64,000 bases of DNA from Gonocerus acuteangulatus (GCA_946811695.1 OX328123.1:44535403-44599402); one strand, 5' to 3'; positions 32,053 to 42,467 are shown, counted from the first letter of the stretch. Program-made: numbers and translations. The notes: a model not told the origin generated them from the letters alone.

Positions 32053-32684
32053 TCATGTCAGTGAGAGGCCCAAATCTGGAGTGCAGAGTGACAGGTCTAT
32101 GGCGGATCTAGAAGTCGGTATCGCTGGAGGCCTGGGCAGTCTGGTCGGGCTTCCGTCGTTCATCAAGATGAGTTGGCTGCTTGAGATGACGTCGTGGAGA
32201 TGACGGCCTCGACTGTAGGTCTTGTCACTGCCCCATGAGCTATGATGAGCATTGAAATCACCGCAGAGGATGGTGCTGATGCTGGACAGATCCGCGAGGT
32301 CCACGAGTCTCTTGAGGTCACTCTTCGTCGCAGGCTTGTTAGGTGGCAAGGTAGGCATTGATGACTGACAGCTTGGGAACGGTGTTAGTAATGGTTGCGC
32401 CAACAAGTTCAGTGTTGCCAATCTTCGGAAGACTCATTCTCTCCCACTTGAATCTTTTATGAATTAGGAGAGCAACTCCCCCATATCCATCGTCTCTATT
32501 TTCTTTCAAAATAAAATACTGTGAGGAAATAGTGTTTTGACGATTTAAACCATGTTTCTTGAATTGCAGCTACATCAATTTTTAATAGGGCTAGCATGTT
32601 GGTAATTTCAGAAAATTTATTGTTGGCACTTTCCACATTCTGTTGTAAAATATTGATATTTTGGAGCTTTAAATACTGAATCAT
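32053..32684 (-). pseudogene. LINE apurinic-type endonuclease remnant
   Basis: Two blocks: 32496-32684 has QNVESANNK and IDVAAIQETWFK (the QETW block with the metal-binding Glu); 32053-32421 has LCGDFNAHHSSWGS (GDFN block) and SAIDLSLCTPDL. The final SDH block is not clear. About 70 bp with a frame change separates them. Not functional. Confidence 0.75.
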
Positions 32685-32694
32685 TTGTAGGAGT

Positions 32695-33471
32695 TTATAA
32701 ATCTAAATTGTCTAATTTGTTTTTTTCTTTAATATTATTTTCTATAGCCAATTGATTTTTATTTAATGAATCTGTAAAAATCTTGAAGAAATTAGCGATA
32801 AACTCTTCACTCTGACTAGATAGATTGTTAATGATTTCAAAACTTTTAGCAATGTAAGTATTTCCTTGAGAGGATGGAGGATAGGGATTCATTGTGATAG
32901 GTTGAAGTCGGAGAGAAAGTTGGTTGTCCTCTTGAGAGATATCTTTAAGGTGTTTTTCTGGGAGTCTAGAAGAGTTGGTAGGGACATATTTAGTTTTAGT
33001 GTATCTGTAGCTAGTTTTAGGTATGCTTTCAGATAAAGATGGAAAATTTACATCTTTAGAAGGAAAAGGTGTTTTGGCAGCATTGACATAAGAACTGGGA
33101 GAGATTGCTTGGTTTTGTTTTTTATTATAAAGCTCCTTGTATTTCTCGCAGTCCCTACTCGTAACTGGATGGTCCTTCTTAAAGTGTAGACAAGTAGGTA
33201 TCTCAGCTGTACATGGGTTGCCCGGATGTTTCCCTCCGCATCGCTCAAAGGCCTGAGAGGTAGCCCTACACTGGGATGTGGAATGATTGAAGCGGAAACA
33301 CTTCCTACATTGGGTCGGGTTCGGGATGTAAGGGCGGACCTCACAACGGGCGCCGTTTATGTAGACATACTGAGGTAGTGTCTGAGAGTCGAAGTTTATC
33401 ACACAAGTCTGGAGAGGGAAGACTTTAGCAGGGTCATCACGGTCTTTCTTTATCATCCGCCTCACAGACAT
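32695..33471 (-). pseudogene. LINE ORF1 (gag-like) with zinc knuckles
   Basis: RNA-binding nucleocapsid-like protein of an I/R1-type LINE. Visible are YINGARCEVRPYIPNPTQCR followed by CFRFNHSTSQC (CCHC-type), then CGGKHPGNPC and CLHFKKDHPVTSRDC. The knuckles are damaged: some Cys are replaced, for example FERCGG and CLHF. The N-terminal part lies beyond the inserted element at 33542-34265. The linker after the knuckles is Asn/Ser/Lys-rich. Confidence 0.75.
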
Positions 33472-33541
33472 TACTAGTACTTCGGATTTTATTCCATGTT
33501 GAATGTCGGAATCACTTAAGCCAGTATCGACTCCTTTAATT

Positions 33542-34265
33542 GGTAAACCTGAAGGAGAGCGTCCTCAACACCGATTTTCTTAAAAGTTTGCACTATAACG
33601 TATTTTCATGCACTAAACACGAATCCGTTGAAAAAAATTGTTGTTCTCAACTAGGAAAGAAGTTATTTAAAAAAAAAGTTCACTGTTAGCGGGTTACAAA
33701 CGACCAAAGGTGCTGAGGACACTCTCCTCAGCACCGATTTTCTTCAAAATTTGCACTATAACGTATTTTGATGCACTAAACACGAATCCGTTGAAAAAAA
33801 AAGTTGCTCGCAACTAGGAAAGAAGTTATTAAGCACTAAAGTTCACTGTTATGGAGGTTATAAAAGACGGGGTAAACAGCTTATATGTAAACACGCGCCT
33901 GCGCAATAGTCCTTAATGAAGAAATGTAATTGAAATTTAGACTCACCTTGTGGTAGCTGACTTGGTCGTAAACTGTCGCTTTTGGGCGTACGTGCTATGC
34001 GTTTCCGCTCGCTCCGCTCGCTCAAGAAAACATCAAAACCCCTAGTCAATCCAACTCGCAGAAATGAAAAGAATTCTATGGCCCAAAAGTCGTTCAAGGC
34101 AGTCTTCCCTAACCTTCATAACAGTGAACTTTTTTTTAAAATAACTTCTTTCCTGATTGAGAACAACAATTTTTTTCAACGGATTCGTGTTTAGTGCATC
34201 AAAATACGTTATAGTGCAAAGTTTGAAGAAAATCGGTGTTGAGGACAATCTCCTTCAGGTTTACC
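33542..34265. mobile_element. TIR element with 8-bp duplication, 724 bp, inside LINE gag
   Basis: Inverted ends GGTAAACCTGAAGGAGA / TCTCCTTCAGGTTTACC and an exact 8-bp duplication CTTTAATT (33534-33541 and 34266-34273). The long subterminal regions also pair (ACACCGATTTTCTT..., AACGTATTTT..., CACGAATCCGTTGAAAAAA). The left part carries this subterminal region twice in tandem (33545-33700 and 33715-33860). hAT-like by duplication length; no transposase seen. A GC-rich patch with CGCTCGCTCCGCTCGCTC is at 34007-34024. Confidence 0.85.
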
Positions 34266-34800
34266 CTTTAATTATCCCAGTTTTTTGCGTAAGGAAGGAT
34301 GGCATATAAGCGAATAAAAATTGTGATCAGATAAAAAAGGCAAAGTTTTAAAATTATTGGCAATTTTGGCCTGATTAAATTCTATTTTCATCCTATTTAG
34401 GCCTATACATTTTATATTTAAAATTGATTTTTGAATTTCGCTACCAGATGATTTAAAAATAATTTTTCCAAAACTCATAGGATGCATTTTTCAAATATTT
34501 TGATTTTTCACTTCAACATAAACAAAGAAAGGTCCATGATCTGCATGTTTTGAAGTAAATTTATTTTTGAAGTTGAATTAGCAGTGATATTATTTAAATT
34601 ACTTGTTTTGTTGACCTCATGATCATTGGTAATCCTTATCTTGTTGAGTAGATTGTTTATTTGACCAACTGATCTCTTTAGGTTAGGTTGTTGTTGAGGC
34701 TCCTCGGTTGAGGTTATGCCATGTGACTCAGGACAAGGTAGCCCCTTGCCTATGATGTTATCAACTTCCATCACTATGGAGATTTACTGATCTCCAATAC

Positions 34801-35375
34801 AGGGGTTCCTAACCCCTTCAGAATGGTTTGCACCTTACAAACTAAGTTATAATAAATAATTGCTCACCAATACTTCCAAAATTCGTCTTATTCTTGAGGG
34901 AAACAATTAAGGAAAGACTCCGAAAAAAAATTTCAAGAACAAATCACTAATTAATGTTAAATTGAACACAAAAGCACAGAAAAAAAGTAGGCAGCTATGC
35001 ACCTATGGCTACCAAACAGCTGTTGAGACCACATTTGAACTGTAAAATCCATCAAAGTAGAATGACAAAACCTGTAGTTTAAGCGTACAGAAGAACGAGA
35101 CCGGGTCTGTGCAAGTCAGGACTAATGTGGACAAGAAGATATTTGCTTCACATACAGTGGGTCTACTATAACTGGACTGTGCATTTCCTGCCTTGAGGTT
35201 TATTAACAATTCGTGTGTTTGCAAAACCCGTCCAGTTCAAACCTTGAAGCCAAACTGTGCAGTCTTTGCCTTGATTTGAACTGAACGGGTCTGGGCATCT
35301 TAAAGGTCTTTATCTTTAGTGAATTTCCTGCCTTTCAAGCTATTTTTTTCGGAGGAATTAGCGCAAAGTCGCTAA
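34801..35375. other. Non-coding; possible LINE 5' UTR
   Basis: Sequence upstream of the LINE gag. A short imperfect inverted repeat (ACCCGTCCAGTTCAAACC and TTTGAACTGAACGGGTC, 35226-35300) is present. No gene. Confidence 0.3.
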
Positions 35376-35520
35376 AGCGGCGGTCACACTAGGCTGCCTA
35401 GCAGCCGCTTCTAACCAGCCGCTGGCTAGTGGCGTCAGCAGCCAGCGGATGAGCCGCGGTCACATTAGGCTTCTTACCAGCCGCTACTGAACAGCCGCTA
35501 GCTTGTGAAAAGCCGCTTAT
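35376..35520 (+). repeat. TIR-like GC-rich end, left
   Basis: Starts with GCGGCGGTCACACTAGGCTG just after TAA (35373-35375), followed by many GCCGCT/CAGCCGC words. A second similar start (GCCGCGGTCACATTAGGCTT) lies at 35453. It is the inverted partner of 43141-43162. The style of end (GGTCACAC) and TAA site resemble PIF/Harbinger. Confidence 0.55.
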
Positions 35521-36215
35521 TCAGTTCCGAATTTGCTTAAAATAACCTATATAAATAAAATGAAAGTATGAATAGTTCTGCTCTTTTACATTTTTAAAGA
35601 GCAGCTCGATCAAATTATTTTAATTATTAATTTCTTAATTAATTTCCTTGCAGATTTTTGCCTATGCGTGATACTAAACTACTTAAAATACACGAAAACT
35701 TCTCATTTTCGTCTTTTGGTGTGATGCGGAAAAGGGATACTGCACCCCTAGCGTTAGACGTGAGAAGTAATATCAAGGCAGAGGCACTTCTAGTGGCAGC
35801 TTTGCCAAATAAAGTGTCACTGGAAAATTCTATCAAAAAATAGTACGAAGTAATCCCCTCTTACGACAGACCGATATAGTTCATCTTTGCAACGCTTCTT
35901 TCTAATTAGATAACATAGATGTATTCTGAGTTTCGTTACAATACAACAGAAATTACTGACGGTATGAGCGAATTAGTATCTTCGCTCCAGAGTAAACCCT
36001 CCCCCCTCCTAATCAACGGATTTAGTTTATTTTTACAATGTAATTTTCTTTTTATATGACCACAAAAAAAAAACGAGTTTGTTTGAAATATAACAAAAAC
36101 TACGGCTGGCATGGTCAAATTAGCGTTTTGACTCCTGGATAAACCCCCCTCCCGGTGGCCCGACACACTCACTCACACACACGCACACGCACGCGCTCAC
36201 ACGCGCGCGCACACA

Positions 36216-36267
<52 letters not shown>

Positions 36268-36299
36268 CAGGTGTCACTTTACTACTAGGTAAGATCGAT
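35521..36299. other. Non-coding with diverged satellite units and microsatellites
   Basis: 35540-35600 matches 62345-62400 in inverted orientation ('ataacctat-taaataaaatga...gaatagttctgctc'). 35930-36150 holds two diverged satellite-like units (CAACGGATTTAGTTTATTTT, CTACGGCTGGCATGGTCAAA). (CA)n/(CG)n at 36164-36218 and (TA)n at about 36219-36264 follow. A 61-residue frame at 35658 shows no family. Confidence 0.5.
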
Positions 36300-36333
36300 A
36301 CTACTATTTTTTTTTTTTTTTTTTTTTTTTTTT

Positions 36334-36363
36334 GGTGCGTCTACTGCTATGGTCATTGGCACC
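36334..36363 (-). promoter_or_regulatory. LINE 3'-terminal stem motif shared with SINEs
   Basis: 30 nt immediately before the LINE poly(A). The ends pair (GGTGC/GCACC) round a conserved AATGACCATAGCAGT core. Related copies lie at 8473-8500, 9993-10022, 13464-13493, 31151-31179 and 44911-44938. Proposed role: recognition of the RNA 3' end by the LINE reverse transcriptase. Confidence 0.7.
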
Positions 36364-36673
36364 ATTCTTTATTGTTGATTTGTAAACCAACAGAGAAACA
36401 GTTCTTAACCTAACTAAACTATTCTAACTTCGGTGAGCTCCTTTTTAAAATATATTGGAACCACCCTTAATTCTAAACTTAAATCTAGTTAGTGAGCTAT
36501 TTACATATTTACAGTAACTCATTCACTCTTGGAACATTCACACAATAGATACATACACACAAACCACACATACTCCTATATCGATTATTTACATATACTC
36601 ACAAAACGTACATGTCACCAAGGTTTATATTTTGTACAAATTGGATAGTGGATTCTCCTAACAGGGGACTCAA

Positions 36674-39600
36674 CTATATCTCACTATAGAATCTGGTATC
36701 TATTAAATATTCTTTCAGTATCTTCACAGATGCTTCATTTTTACTTAACAGTTGCTTTAGGTTATCAGGTAGGTTGTGCCGCCTGCGGGCTTCCTGGAGC
36801 GCGGTGCACTCCAACAAGATGTGTTTAACATCTAGGAGGCTGCCATAGCGTTCACATTGTGGTCTTCGTCGGCCGACGAGGTGGTATCCATGCGTCAATA
36901 CCACCTCGTCCTGCCTTTTCATATTGGTAGGGCTCTTGAACATAACGGAACTTTCAATGTTCTTTAAGAATAAGTCACCATTATTGTACTCCTCTTGCCA
37001 TTTATTCCACACGAGTTTAATCATTTGTTTTTTAAAATCTTTAGCGTGCATTGGCAGGTCAAGACCATCCGGGTGTGACGCTGCCTGCCTGGCCAAGAGG
37101 TCTGCTTGTTCATTTCCTTCTAAGTTAGTATGTCCAGGTATCCATAAAAAGTTGACAGTTGCTCCTCTAGAAAGTATAGTGTTTAAAACGTTGAAAATAT
37201 CCAATATAAGAGGATTTGTTGAAAATTTGTCTTTAAGAGCAATTAAGGAACTATATGAATCAGTGCATATTAATATCCGTAGACTGCAAGTTCCGTAATG
37301 CTCAAGAGCTTTTTTAATTCCTGTTAACTCTGCATGAAAGACACTTGTTTCTGGATTTAAAGGGATATAAAGTTGTCTTTCACTATCAATGTACACGCCA
37401 CATCCAGTACCGGAGTCTGTTTTAGAGCCATCTGTGAAGATAATGAGATGTTGTTTATATTTTTGGATTGTTTCAAGAAATGCTGTTTTATATATTAAAT
37501 TGGAAGTGCTTTCTTTGGGGTACTTTCCTAATGAGAGATCGATATGAAACTCTGGTAGAACCCATGGGCATACGACCGAAAGTTGTAATTCCATGAGGTT
37601 CTCCCAGGTTCCACCGTAGAAGCGGATAGTTTCATCGGCCCTCACTGTCAATGGTCTAGTTCTCGAACGTTTATTCTTATACATGTCAGATGTGCTGTGA
37701 TCTCTTACAATGTTTGCCATGAAGTGTTTTGGCTGGCATCTCAGGGACGCTACATATGTTAGAGTCAGTAGCTTTCTTCTGTGGTCAGGGGGTAGATGTC
37801 CTGCCTCTGCGTAGATGGCATCTAACGGGCTTGTGCGAAAGGCGCCAATCGCAGCTCGCAGCCCCGCATTGTACTGTCTATCCAACTGGCGGAGCCACGA
37901 CCTGCGAGCGGACCCGTATATTGCACATCCATGATCTACTCGGGATCTGAGTAGCACGTCAAATATTTGCAGGAGGACTGATGTTTCGGCACCCCACTTT
38001 ATTCTGGACAGTGATTTAAGGATTTTAAGGGATGCCTCACACCTCTGAATTGTATAGTTGATGTGAGACCTCCACCTTAACTTTGCGTCCATGATGAGCC
38101 CTAGAAATTTATGCTCATCTCTTGATATGACTTCGGAACCACACATCTCCAGCCTCGGGGGATTATGTGGTCTTCGGAGCCTGCAGAAATGGACAGAAAC
38201 TGTCTTTTCATGGGAAAACATAAAGCCACGTGATCTGGCAGCATCGGTTACAGTGTTGATAGCCTGCTGTAGACTTCGGGCTTCTACATCCTCTGCCGGG
38301 TGAGTGACAAATAAGGCTAAATCGTCAGCAAAAAGTGAACGACGAACGTCTTCCTCTATACCGTCAGCTATGCCATTTATTGCGACAAGAAACAGTGTAA
38401 CGCTAAGGACGGATCCCTGAGGGATTCCGTTCTCTTGTACGCGTAGAGATGATAGGGCATCACTGATCCGAACTCTAAAAGTTCTTTCTTCTAAGAAGCT
38501 TTTAAGAAACAGAGGTAATCGACCTCTTAGTCCCCATTCATGTAGTCGCTTGAGTATGTCATATCTCCATGCCCTGTCGTATGCCTGTTTCATGTCGAAA
38601 AAAATGGCCGTAGCATGTTCTCGGGAGAAGAATGCATTTTGTATAAATTGTTCTAAGTACCCTAGTTGATCTTGGGTTGAGTGTTTTCGTCGAAATCCGG
38701 CCTGATATTTACTAATAAGCCCTCTATTTTCCAAAACATGCATCAATCTGTAGTTTACCATTGACTCCAGGAGCTTTCCCATACAACATAGAAGAGATAT
38801 TGGTCTATAGCTGCCTGGAGCCTGTGGATTTTTACCTACCTTTAAAATTGGTATAATGATTGATTCTTTCCATTGAGTCGGATATATTGTTATGTGCCAA
38901 AGTTGGTTATACAAATCTAGCAACCTCCTTTTTCCTGTGTCCGGTAAATTCAGTAACATTTCATATGGCACTCCATCCCAGCCCGGCGATGATCTCCGAT
39001 TTACTGCATGGAGTGCCCTATTAAGCTCTTCAATTCCAAAATTAACATTATATTCATATGAGGTACTCTCCTCTGATCCGAAGTCTAGAGGAATACTCTC
39101 TTCGGCTGCTTTTATGGCCAGGAATTCAGCCGAGCATTCCATGGAGCTGAATACTGAGCTGAAGTACTCGCCGAAGACATTGGCAACTTCTTGAGGCTTA
39201 TCAACATGTATGCTATTGTGAAAGAGGATAGGTATTTGAGGTTTCATGCACCTTCCACTAATAGCCTTTATTTTCCTCCATACTTCGGACGTGGAGGTTG
39301 TCCTAGTCATGGTACTTACATAGCTGTTCCAGGATTCTCTTTTCTTTTTTATTTTTAACCTTCTTTCAATAGCTCTAGCCTTCTTAAAGGCGATCAGATT
39401 TGCATCGGTAGGATAACGCTTAAACCGATTAAACGCTCTCTTTTTGATTTTATTAGCATCCTTGCATTCCTCGTCCCACCAGGGAACCGGGGTTCTCCTT
39501 GTGCGACCAGAAGTACAAGGGATAGACTCGCTAGCTGCGTTCGTCAATGCTTTTGTAAACTTCACCAATGATGCTTCAGGCGTGTCTGCCAGTTCAGGTG

Positions 39601-40345
39601 TAACAAATAAATCCTGGAATTTGTTCCAATTGGCTAGTTTAATGTTCCACTTAATTGGGCCTTTATACTCATCGTACCTACCAGGGCAGTTTAGAAGTAT
39701 TGGAAAATGATCTGATCTATGGAGGTCACTTAGAACTCCCCATTCAAAGGACGACATTAATGTTGGGCTGATAATTGTTAAGTCTATGGCATCAAAGTTT
39801 CCTGAAGATTCGATAAAATGTGTAGCCGCTCCATCGTTGAGGACCAAGAGTCCCATCTCGTCAAGCACATCATAAAGAAGATGCCCCTGAGATGTGGTCC
39901 TCCTTGAGCCCCAAGAGACATGGTGCGTATTAAAATCGCCAAGAAATATTATTGGCGGAGGTAATTGTCGTACAAGATCTTTTATTTCCGTTATGGAGTA
40001 ACCTCTACCGTCTGGAAGGTACAATGAGCAGATACTGGCTGTTACTGGGGTTCTCAGACGCACAGCGACGGCTTGGAGTGGCGTGGTTAAATGAATAGAT
40101 GTTGCTCCAAGATTGTTCTTGGTGTATATGGCCACACCACCGTGGCTCCGACCACCTGGTAGAACTCTTGCCTCCTTGTGTTCACACATATATCCAGCCA
40201 GTGATCTGGGGGCTCCCTCCGGAAACTTCGTTTCCTGAAGAGCCACCACCAATGGACTGTATGCGTGCAACAGATATCGAAGCTCGTCGCTGTGTTCTGA
40301 AAATCCTCTAATATTCCACTGGAGGAATTTATTATAATCTGTCAT
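36674..40345 (-). CDS. LINE ORF2: endonuclease, reverse transcriptase, RNase H
   Basis: 1223 residues, uninterrupted, from ATG at 40345, 11 nt after the ORF1 stop. N-terminal AP-type endonuclease (about 1-215): NIRG, ALQETKF, GDFNTHHVSWGS, AIDLTI, RSDHFPI. RT (about 455-730): SYRPISLL, FRRKHSTQD, FDMKQAYDRAW, GIPQGSVLS, catalytic FADD. RNase H (about 965-1100): IFTDGSKT, AELTGIKKAL, CTDSYSSL, EGNEQADLLA, so all four acidic residues are present. The C-terminal zinc motif reads CERYG...KHILLEC, with Tyr where the second Cys is expected. It nicks DNA and copies its own RNA onto the target. Confidence 0.95.
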   Translation of the reverse strand: MTDYNKFLQWNIRGFSEHSDELRYLLHAYSPLVVALQETKFPEGAPRSLAGYMCEHKEARVLPGGRSHGGVAIYTKNNLGATSIHLTTPLQAVAVRLRTPVTASICSLYLPDGRGYSITEIKDLVRQLPPPIIFLGDFNTHHVSWGSRRTTSQGHLLYDVLDEMGLLVLNDGAATHFIESSGNFDAIDLTIISPTLMSSFEWGVLSDLHRSDHFPILLNCPGRYDEYKGPIKWNIKLANWNKFQDLFVTPELADTPEASLVKFTKALTNAASESIPCTSGRTRRTPVPWWDEECKDANKIKKRAFNRFKRYPTDANLIAFKKARAIERRLKIKKKRESWNSYVSTMTRTTSTSEVWRKIKAISGRCMKPQIPILFHNSIHVDKPQEVANVFGEYFSSVFSSMECSAEFLAIKAAEESIPLDFGSEESTSYEYNVNFGIEELNRALHAVNRRSSPGWDGVPYEMLLNLPDTGKRRLLDLYNQLWHITIYPTQWKESIIIPILKVGKNPQAPGSYRPISLLCCMGKLLESMVNYRLMHVLENRGLISKYQAGFRRKHSTQDQLGYLEQFIQNAFFSREHATAIFFDMKQAYDRAWRYDILKRLHEWGLRGRLPLFLKSFLEERTFRVRISDALSSLRVQENGIPQGSVLSVTLFLVAINGIADGIEEDVRRSLFADDLALFVTHPAEDVEARSLQQAINTVTDAARSRGFMFSHEKTVSVHFCRLRRPHNPPRLEMCGSEVISRDEHKFLGLIMDAKLRWRSHINYTIQRCEASLKILKSLSRIKWGAETSVLLQIFDVLLRSRVDHGCAIYGSARRSWLRQLDRQYNAGLRAAIGAFRTSPLDAIYAEAGHLPPDHRRKLLTLTYVASLRCQPKHFMANIVRDHSTSDMYKNKRSRTRPLTVRADETIRFYGGTWENLMELQLSVVCPWVLPEFHIDLSLGKYPKESTSNLIYKTAFLETIQKYKQHLIIFTDGSKTDSGTGCGVYIDSERQLYIPLNPETSVFHAELTGIKKALEHYGTCSLRILICTDSYSSLIALKDKFSTNPLILDIFNVLNTILSRGATVNFLWIPGHTNLEGNEQADLLARQAASHPDGLDLPMHAKDFKKQMIKLVWNKWQEEYNNGDLFLKNIESSVMFKSPTNMKRQDEVVLTHGYHLVGRRRPQCERYGSLLDVKHILLECTALQEARRRHNLPDNLKQLLSKNEASVKILKEYLIDTRFYSEI

Positions 40346-40356
40346 TGTGGTGTAAA

Positions 40357-41832
40357 TTATAATTTATCCTTATTCCGACTCAATGGGCTGTTTTCAGATT
40401 GGCGTTTCTTACCTTTTGGGCGACCTTTCCGTCGTCGTTCCTTCACACGTTCAAGGGGGCCTACGTCCTCCGCCGTATCTTCAAGACCATCGGTCTCAGA
40501 CACCGATGAAGGAGGTATTGGTATGCGTACTATGTTTGTAGTAGTGGGGGATTTCATTTTCCCCTTTTCTAAATTGTCCTCCGCCGAAGCGGACGGTAAA
40601 GAAAGAGAGATAGGTGTTGGGGTGGAAGGGGAAATGGGAAGAGGTGGGGGAATAGGGGGGGAAGGGGGTTTCGAGGAAGTAGAAGGAAGGGGAATAGGAG
40701 TATCGTTATTGGTAGGGATATTCTTTTTTTCTGGCCTGGTTTTAGTCTTATTATTTGCTGCATCAGAGTATGTGCCTCTCGAAGCGTAAGAGGCGCTATT
40801 TACAAGTACTCTTGCTTGCCTGAATGTTAGATCTTTGATTTCAGTCCTCATTTTCTGGATTTCTTTTTCTATCTTGTACTCCATGCAGTCTCTGGAGCGA
40901 GCAGTATGTGGGCCATCACAGTTAGGACATTGGGGAGGTGCGGGGCACGGGTCCGGACTGTGAGTTGGATGCCCACAAACACAGACCTCGCGCTCCGATT
41001 TGCATCTCATAGCCGAATGTCCGAACTTCTGGCATTTAAAACATCTTAAGGGTGGTGGAACGTAAGGCCTTACTCTCAGTTTATAAAATGCCGCCTGAAT
41101 ACTGGAAGGTAGTTCCGGCCTGTCGAACGTTAACATAACGCTACCTGTGAATTCCAAGGTTTCGCCTGCACCATTCGCAGATCTCTTCTTACGAAAAAAT
41201 CTGCGGACGGCCATGACGCCTTGATCCTTCAATCCCTCCAGTATTTCGTCGTCTGTCGAATGCTCAAGGTCAAAGCATGTTATTACGCCTCTTGATGTGT
41301 TCAGTGTTTTATGCAGTTCCATTTTAACACTAAACGCACCAAGAGTTTTCGCATTTAACAGTTTTTCACTTTGTTCCATCGTCGCTGACTCAATTAGCAA
41401 AGACCCATTTGCCATTTTACTTATTGCTGCGACTTTTCCATATTCTTGAGCAATAAGTTTGTTAATGAGGAACGGAGAAACCTTCACAAAGGATTGATCC
41501 TCAGTCCTGCTCATCACTACAAACTTAGGAAATGTTTTGCAAATATTGGGTGTTTCATATAAGGGCCTTTTCTTACCTCTTTTTACTTTCTTTTTCTCGG
41601 GAGACCTTGGCACTGTATAAGGTGCCAAAGTATACCGAGAATCTGTTGCCTTATTTTCAATGTTCAATTTCTGGCACTTGACACTGTTGAGGTGTCCAGA
41701 GCCAGGAAGTTGAGTATTGGTCCCTAAAGCGACCTCGAAGGTTGCTTGGGTTGAAGAATCATGAGACTTAAGGAGGTCCAAATCCATGCGTGTGTCGCTC
41801 AGTGGGTCCTGCTCACCCACTGAGTTGGCCAT
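40357..41832 (-). CDS. LINE ORF1: gag-like RNA-binding protein
   Basis: About 491 residues from ATG at 41832 (the frame is open three codons further up, with no ATG). The middle part is a nucleic-acid-binding fold (for example VRPYVPPPLR), followed by three Cys/His knuckles: CFKCQKFGHSAMRC, CVCGHPTHSPDPC and CPNCDGPHTARSRDC. The C-terminal third is Pro/Ser-rich (PPSPPIPPPLPISPSTPTP) and ends basic. It is expected to bind LINE RNA and form the ribonucleoprotein. The 11-nt ORF1-ORF2 spacing fits re-initiation, which is inference. Confidence 0.93.
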   Translation of the reverse strand: MANSVGEQDPLSDTRMDLDLLKSHDSSTQATFEVALGTNTQLPGSGHLNSVKCQKLNIENKATDSRYTLAPYTVPRSPEKKKVKRGKKRPLYETPNICKTFPKFVVMSRTEDQSFVKVSPFLINKLIAQEYGKVAAISKMANGSLLIESATMEQSEKLLNAKTLGAFSVKMELHKTLNTSRGVITCFDLEHSTDDEILEGLKDQGVMAVRRFFRKKRSANGAGETLEFTGSVMLTFDRPELPSSIQAAFYKLRVRPYVPPPLRCFKCQKFGHSAMRCKSEREVCVCGHPTHSPDPCPAPPQCPNCDGPHTARSRDCMEYKIEKEIQKMRTEIKDLTFRQARVLVNSASYASRGTYSDAANNKTKTRPEKKNIPTNNDTPIPLPSTSSKPPSPPIPPPLPISPSTPTPISLSLPSASAEDNLEKGKMKSPTTTNIVRIPIPPSSVSETDGLEDTAEDVGPLERVKERRRKGRPKGKKRQSENSPLSRNKDKL

Positions 41833-42238
41833 TAGGGGCAATCCGGCTATTTCCTGTTTCGTTGTTGTAGGATATAAGGGTTTAGGTGACTCAGACCCCT
41901 AATCTTTGTCACCGAGTCTGCTGGTGGGGCTGCCACCTAGGCCGGCAGACCGGCACAGTTCCTCCCGAAGGAGAGGATCCACTTAGCAGGGGAGGTGTCC
42001 CTGCCTCATCACGAATCCCCGCCTCTGCTTTTCGCCGTTTATGTACTATACAAGAACGTTGCCCAGGGGGTACCACGGGGAGGAAAAGCAGTAGGCGTTG
42101 ACGGGAATCAGGTGTACTAGGAGATGCTAAGCAGTGGAATAGGGCACTATAGCTTAGCAGAGCTCCCAAAAGAAGTCGGACGGCTCCCATATCCGCACGT
42201 CCGCTCCAGCAACCCTTTAGCCCGCCCATTTACCCCCC
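41833..42238 (-). promoter_or_regulatory. LINE 5' UTR, probable internal promoter region
   Basis: About 0.4 kb of GC-richer sequence between the 5' junction and ORF1. LINEs of this group carry an internal promoter in the 5' UTR. I see no clear core motif, so the role is inferred from position. A long open frame across it in another register is probably incidental. Confidence 0.5.
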
Positions 42239-42467
42239 ACTACTATTTATACTAGGTAGGATCGATAAAGATTTGAAGCAATTTTTTCAACGAATCCGTC
42301 ATGAGTGCAACCTCAATAGCTACTTTCCTTCGGATGAATGTGCTAAAACGAAAAAAAACATTTTCATTAAAACATAATTGATCAAAATAAAACAATAATA
42401 GAACTATTTATTTATTGTTTAAATTTTACCATAGGATTTATTATTAACTAAGAATTTTGTGACGTTT

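Larger units (their letters stand above)
31655..34800 (-). mobile_element. RNase H-type LINE, 5' half only, decayed
   Basis: On the minus strand from about 34800: the gag-type ORF1 start (34508-34774); gag middle with MHPMSFGKIIF (34274-34487); a 724-bp inserted element; gag end with three zinc-knuckle-type Cys clusters (32695-33533); endonuclease pieces (32496-32684, 32053-32421) with AAIQETW and LCGDFNAHHSSWGS; and a post-endonuclease linker to 31655 (AVQTATTKLKNYIKKF). The element stops before RT. The linker overlaps in position with that of the 20-23 kb LINE, so the two are different copies, not halves of one. Confidence 0.8.
36310..42238 (-). mobile_element. Full-length RNase H-type LINE with both ORFs open
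   Basis: 5.93 kb on the minus strand, from a 5' end near 42238 to a poly(A) (T-run at 36310-36333), with a 10-bp target duplication ACTACTATTT (36300-36309 and 42239-42248). Layout: 5' UTR about 0.4 kb, ORF1 41832-40357, an 11-nt spacer, ORF2 40345-36674, 3' UTR about 0.34 kb ending in a 30-nt stem motif. Domain order (gag zinc knuckles; endonuclease, RT, RNase H, Cys/His) fits the I/R1/LOA side of LINEs rather than Jockey. Open ORFs and a target duplication suggest a recent insertion. Confidence 0.93.

Noticed and set aside
40523..40789. Gly-rich plus-strand frame opposite the LINE gag
   Set aside because: It is the antisense of the Pro/Ser-rich tail of ORF1.
41909..42229. 106-residue frame upstream of the LINE gag as an extra ORF
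   Set aside because: It lies in the 5' UTR, shows no domain and is probably a by-product of GC-rich sequence.
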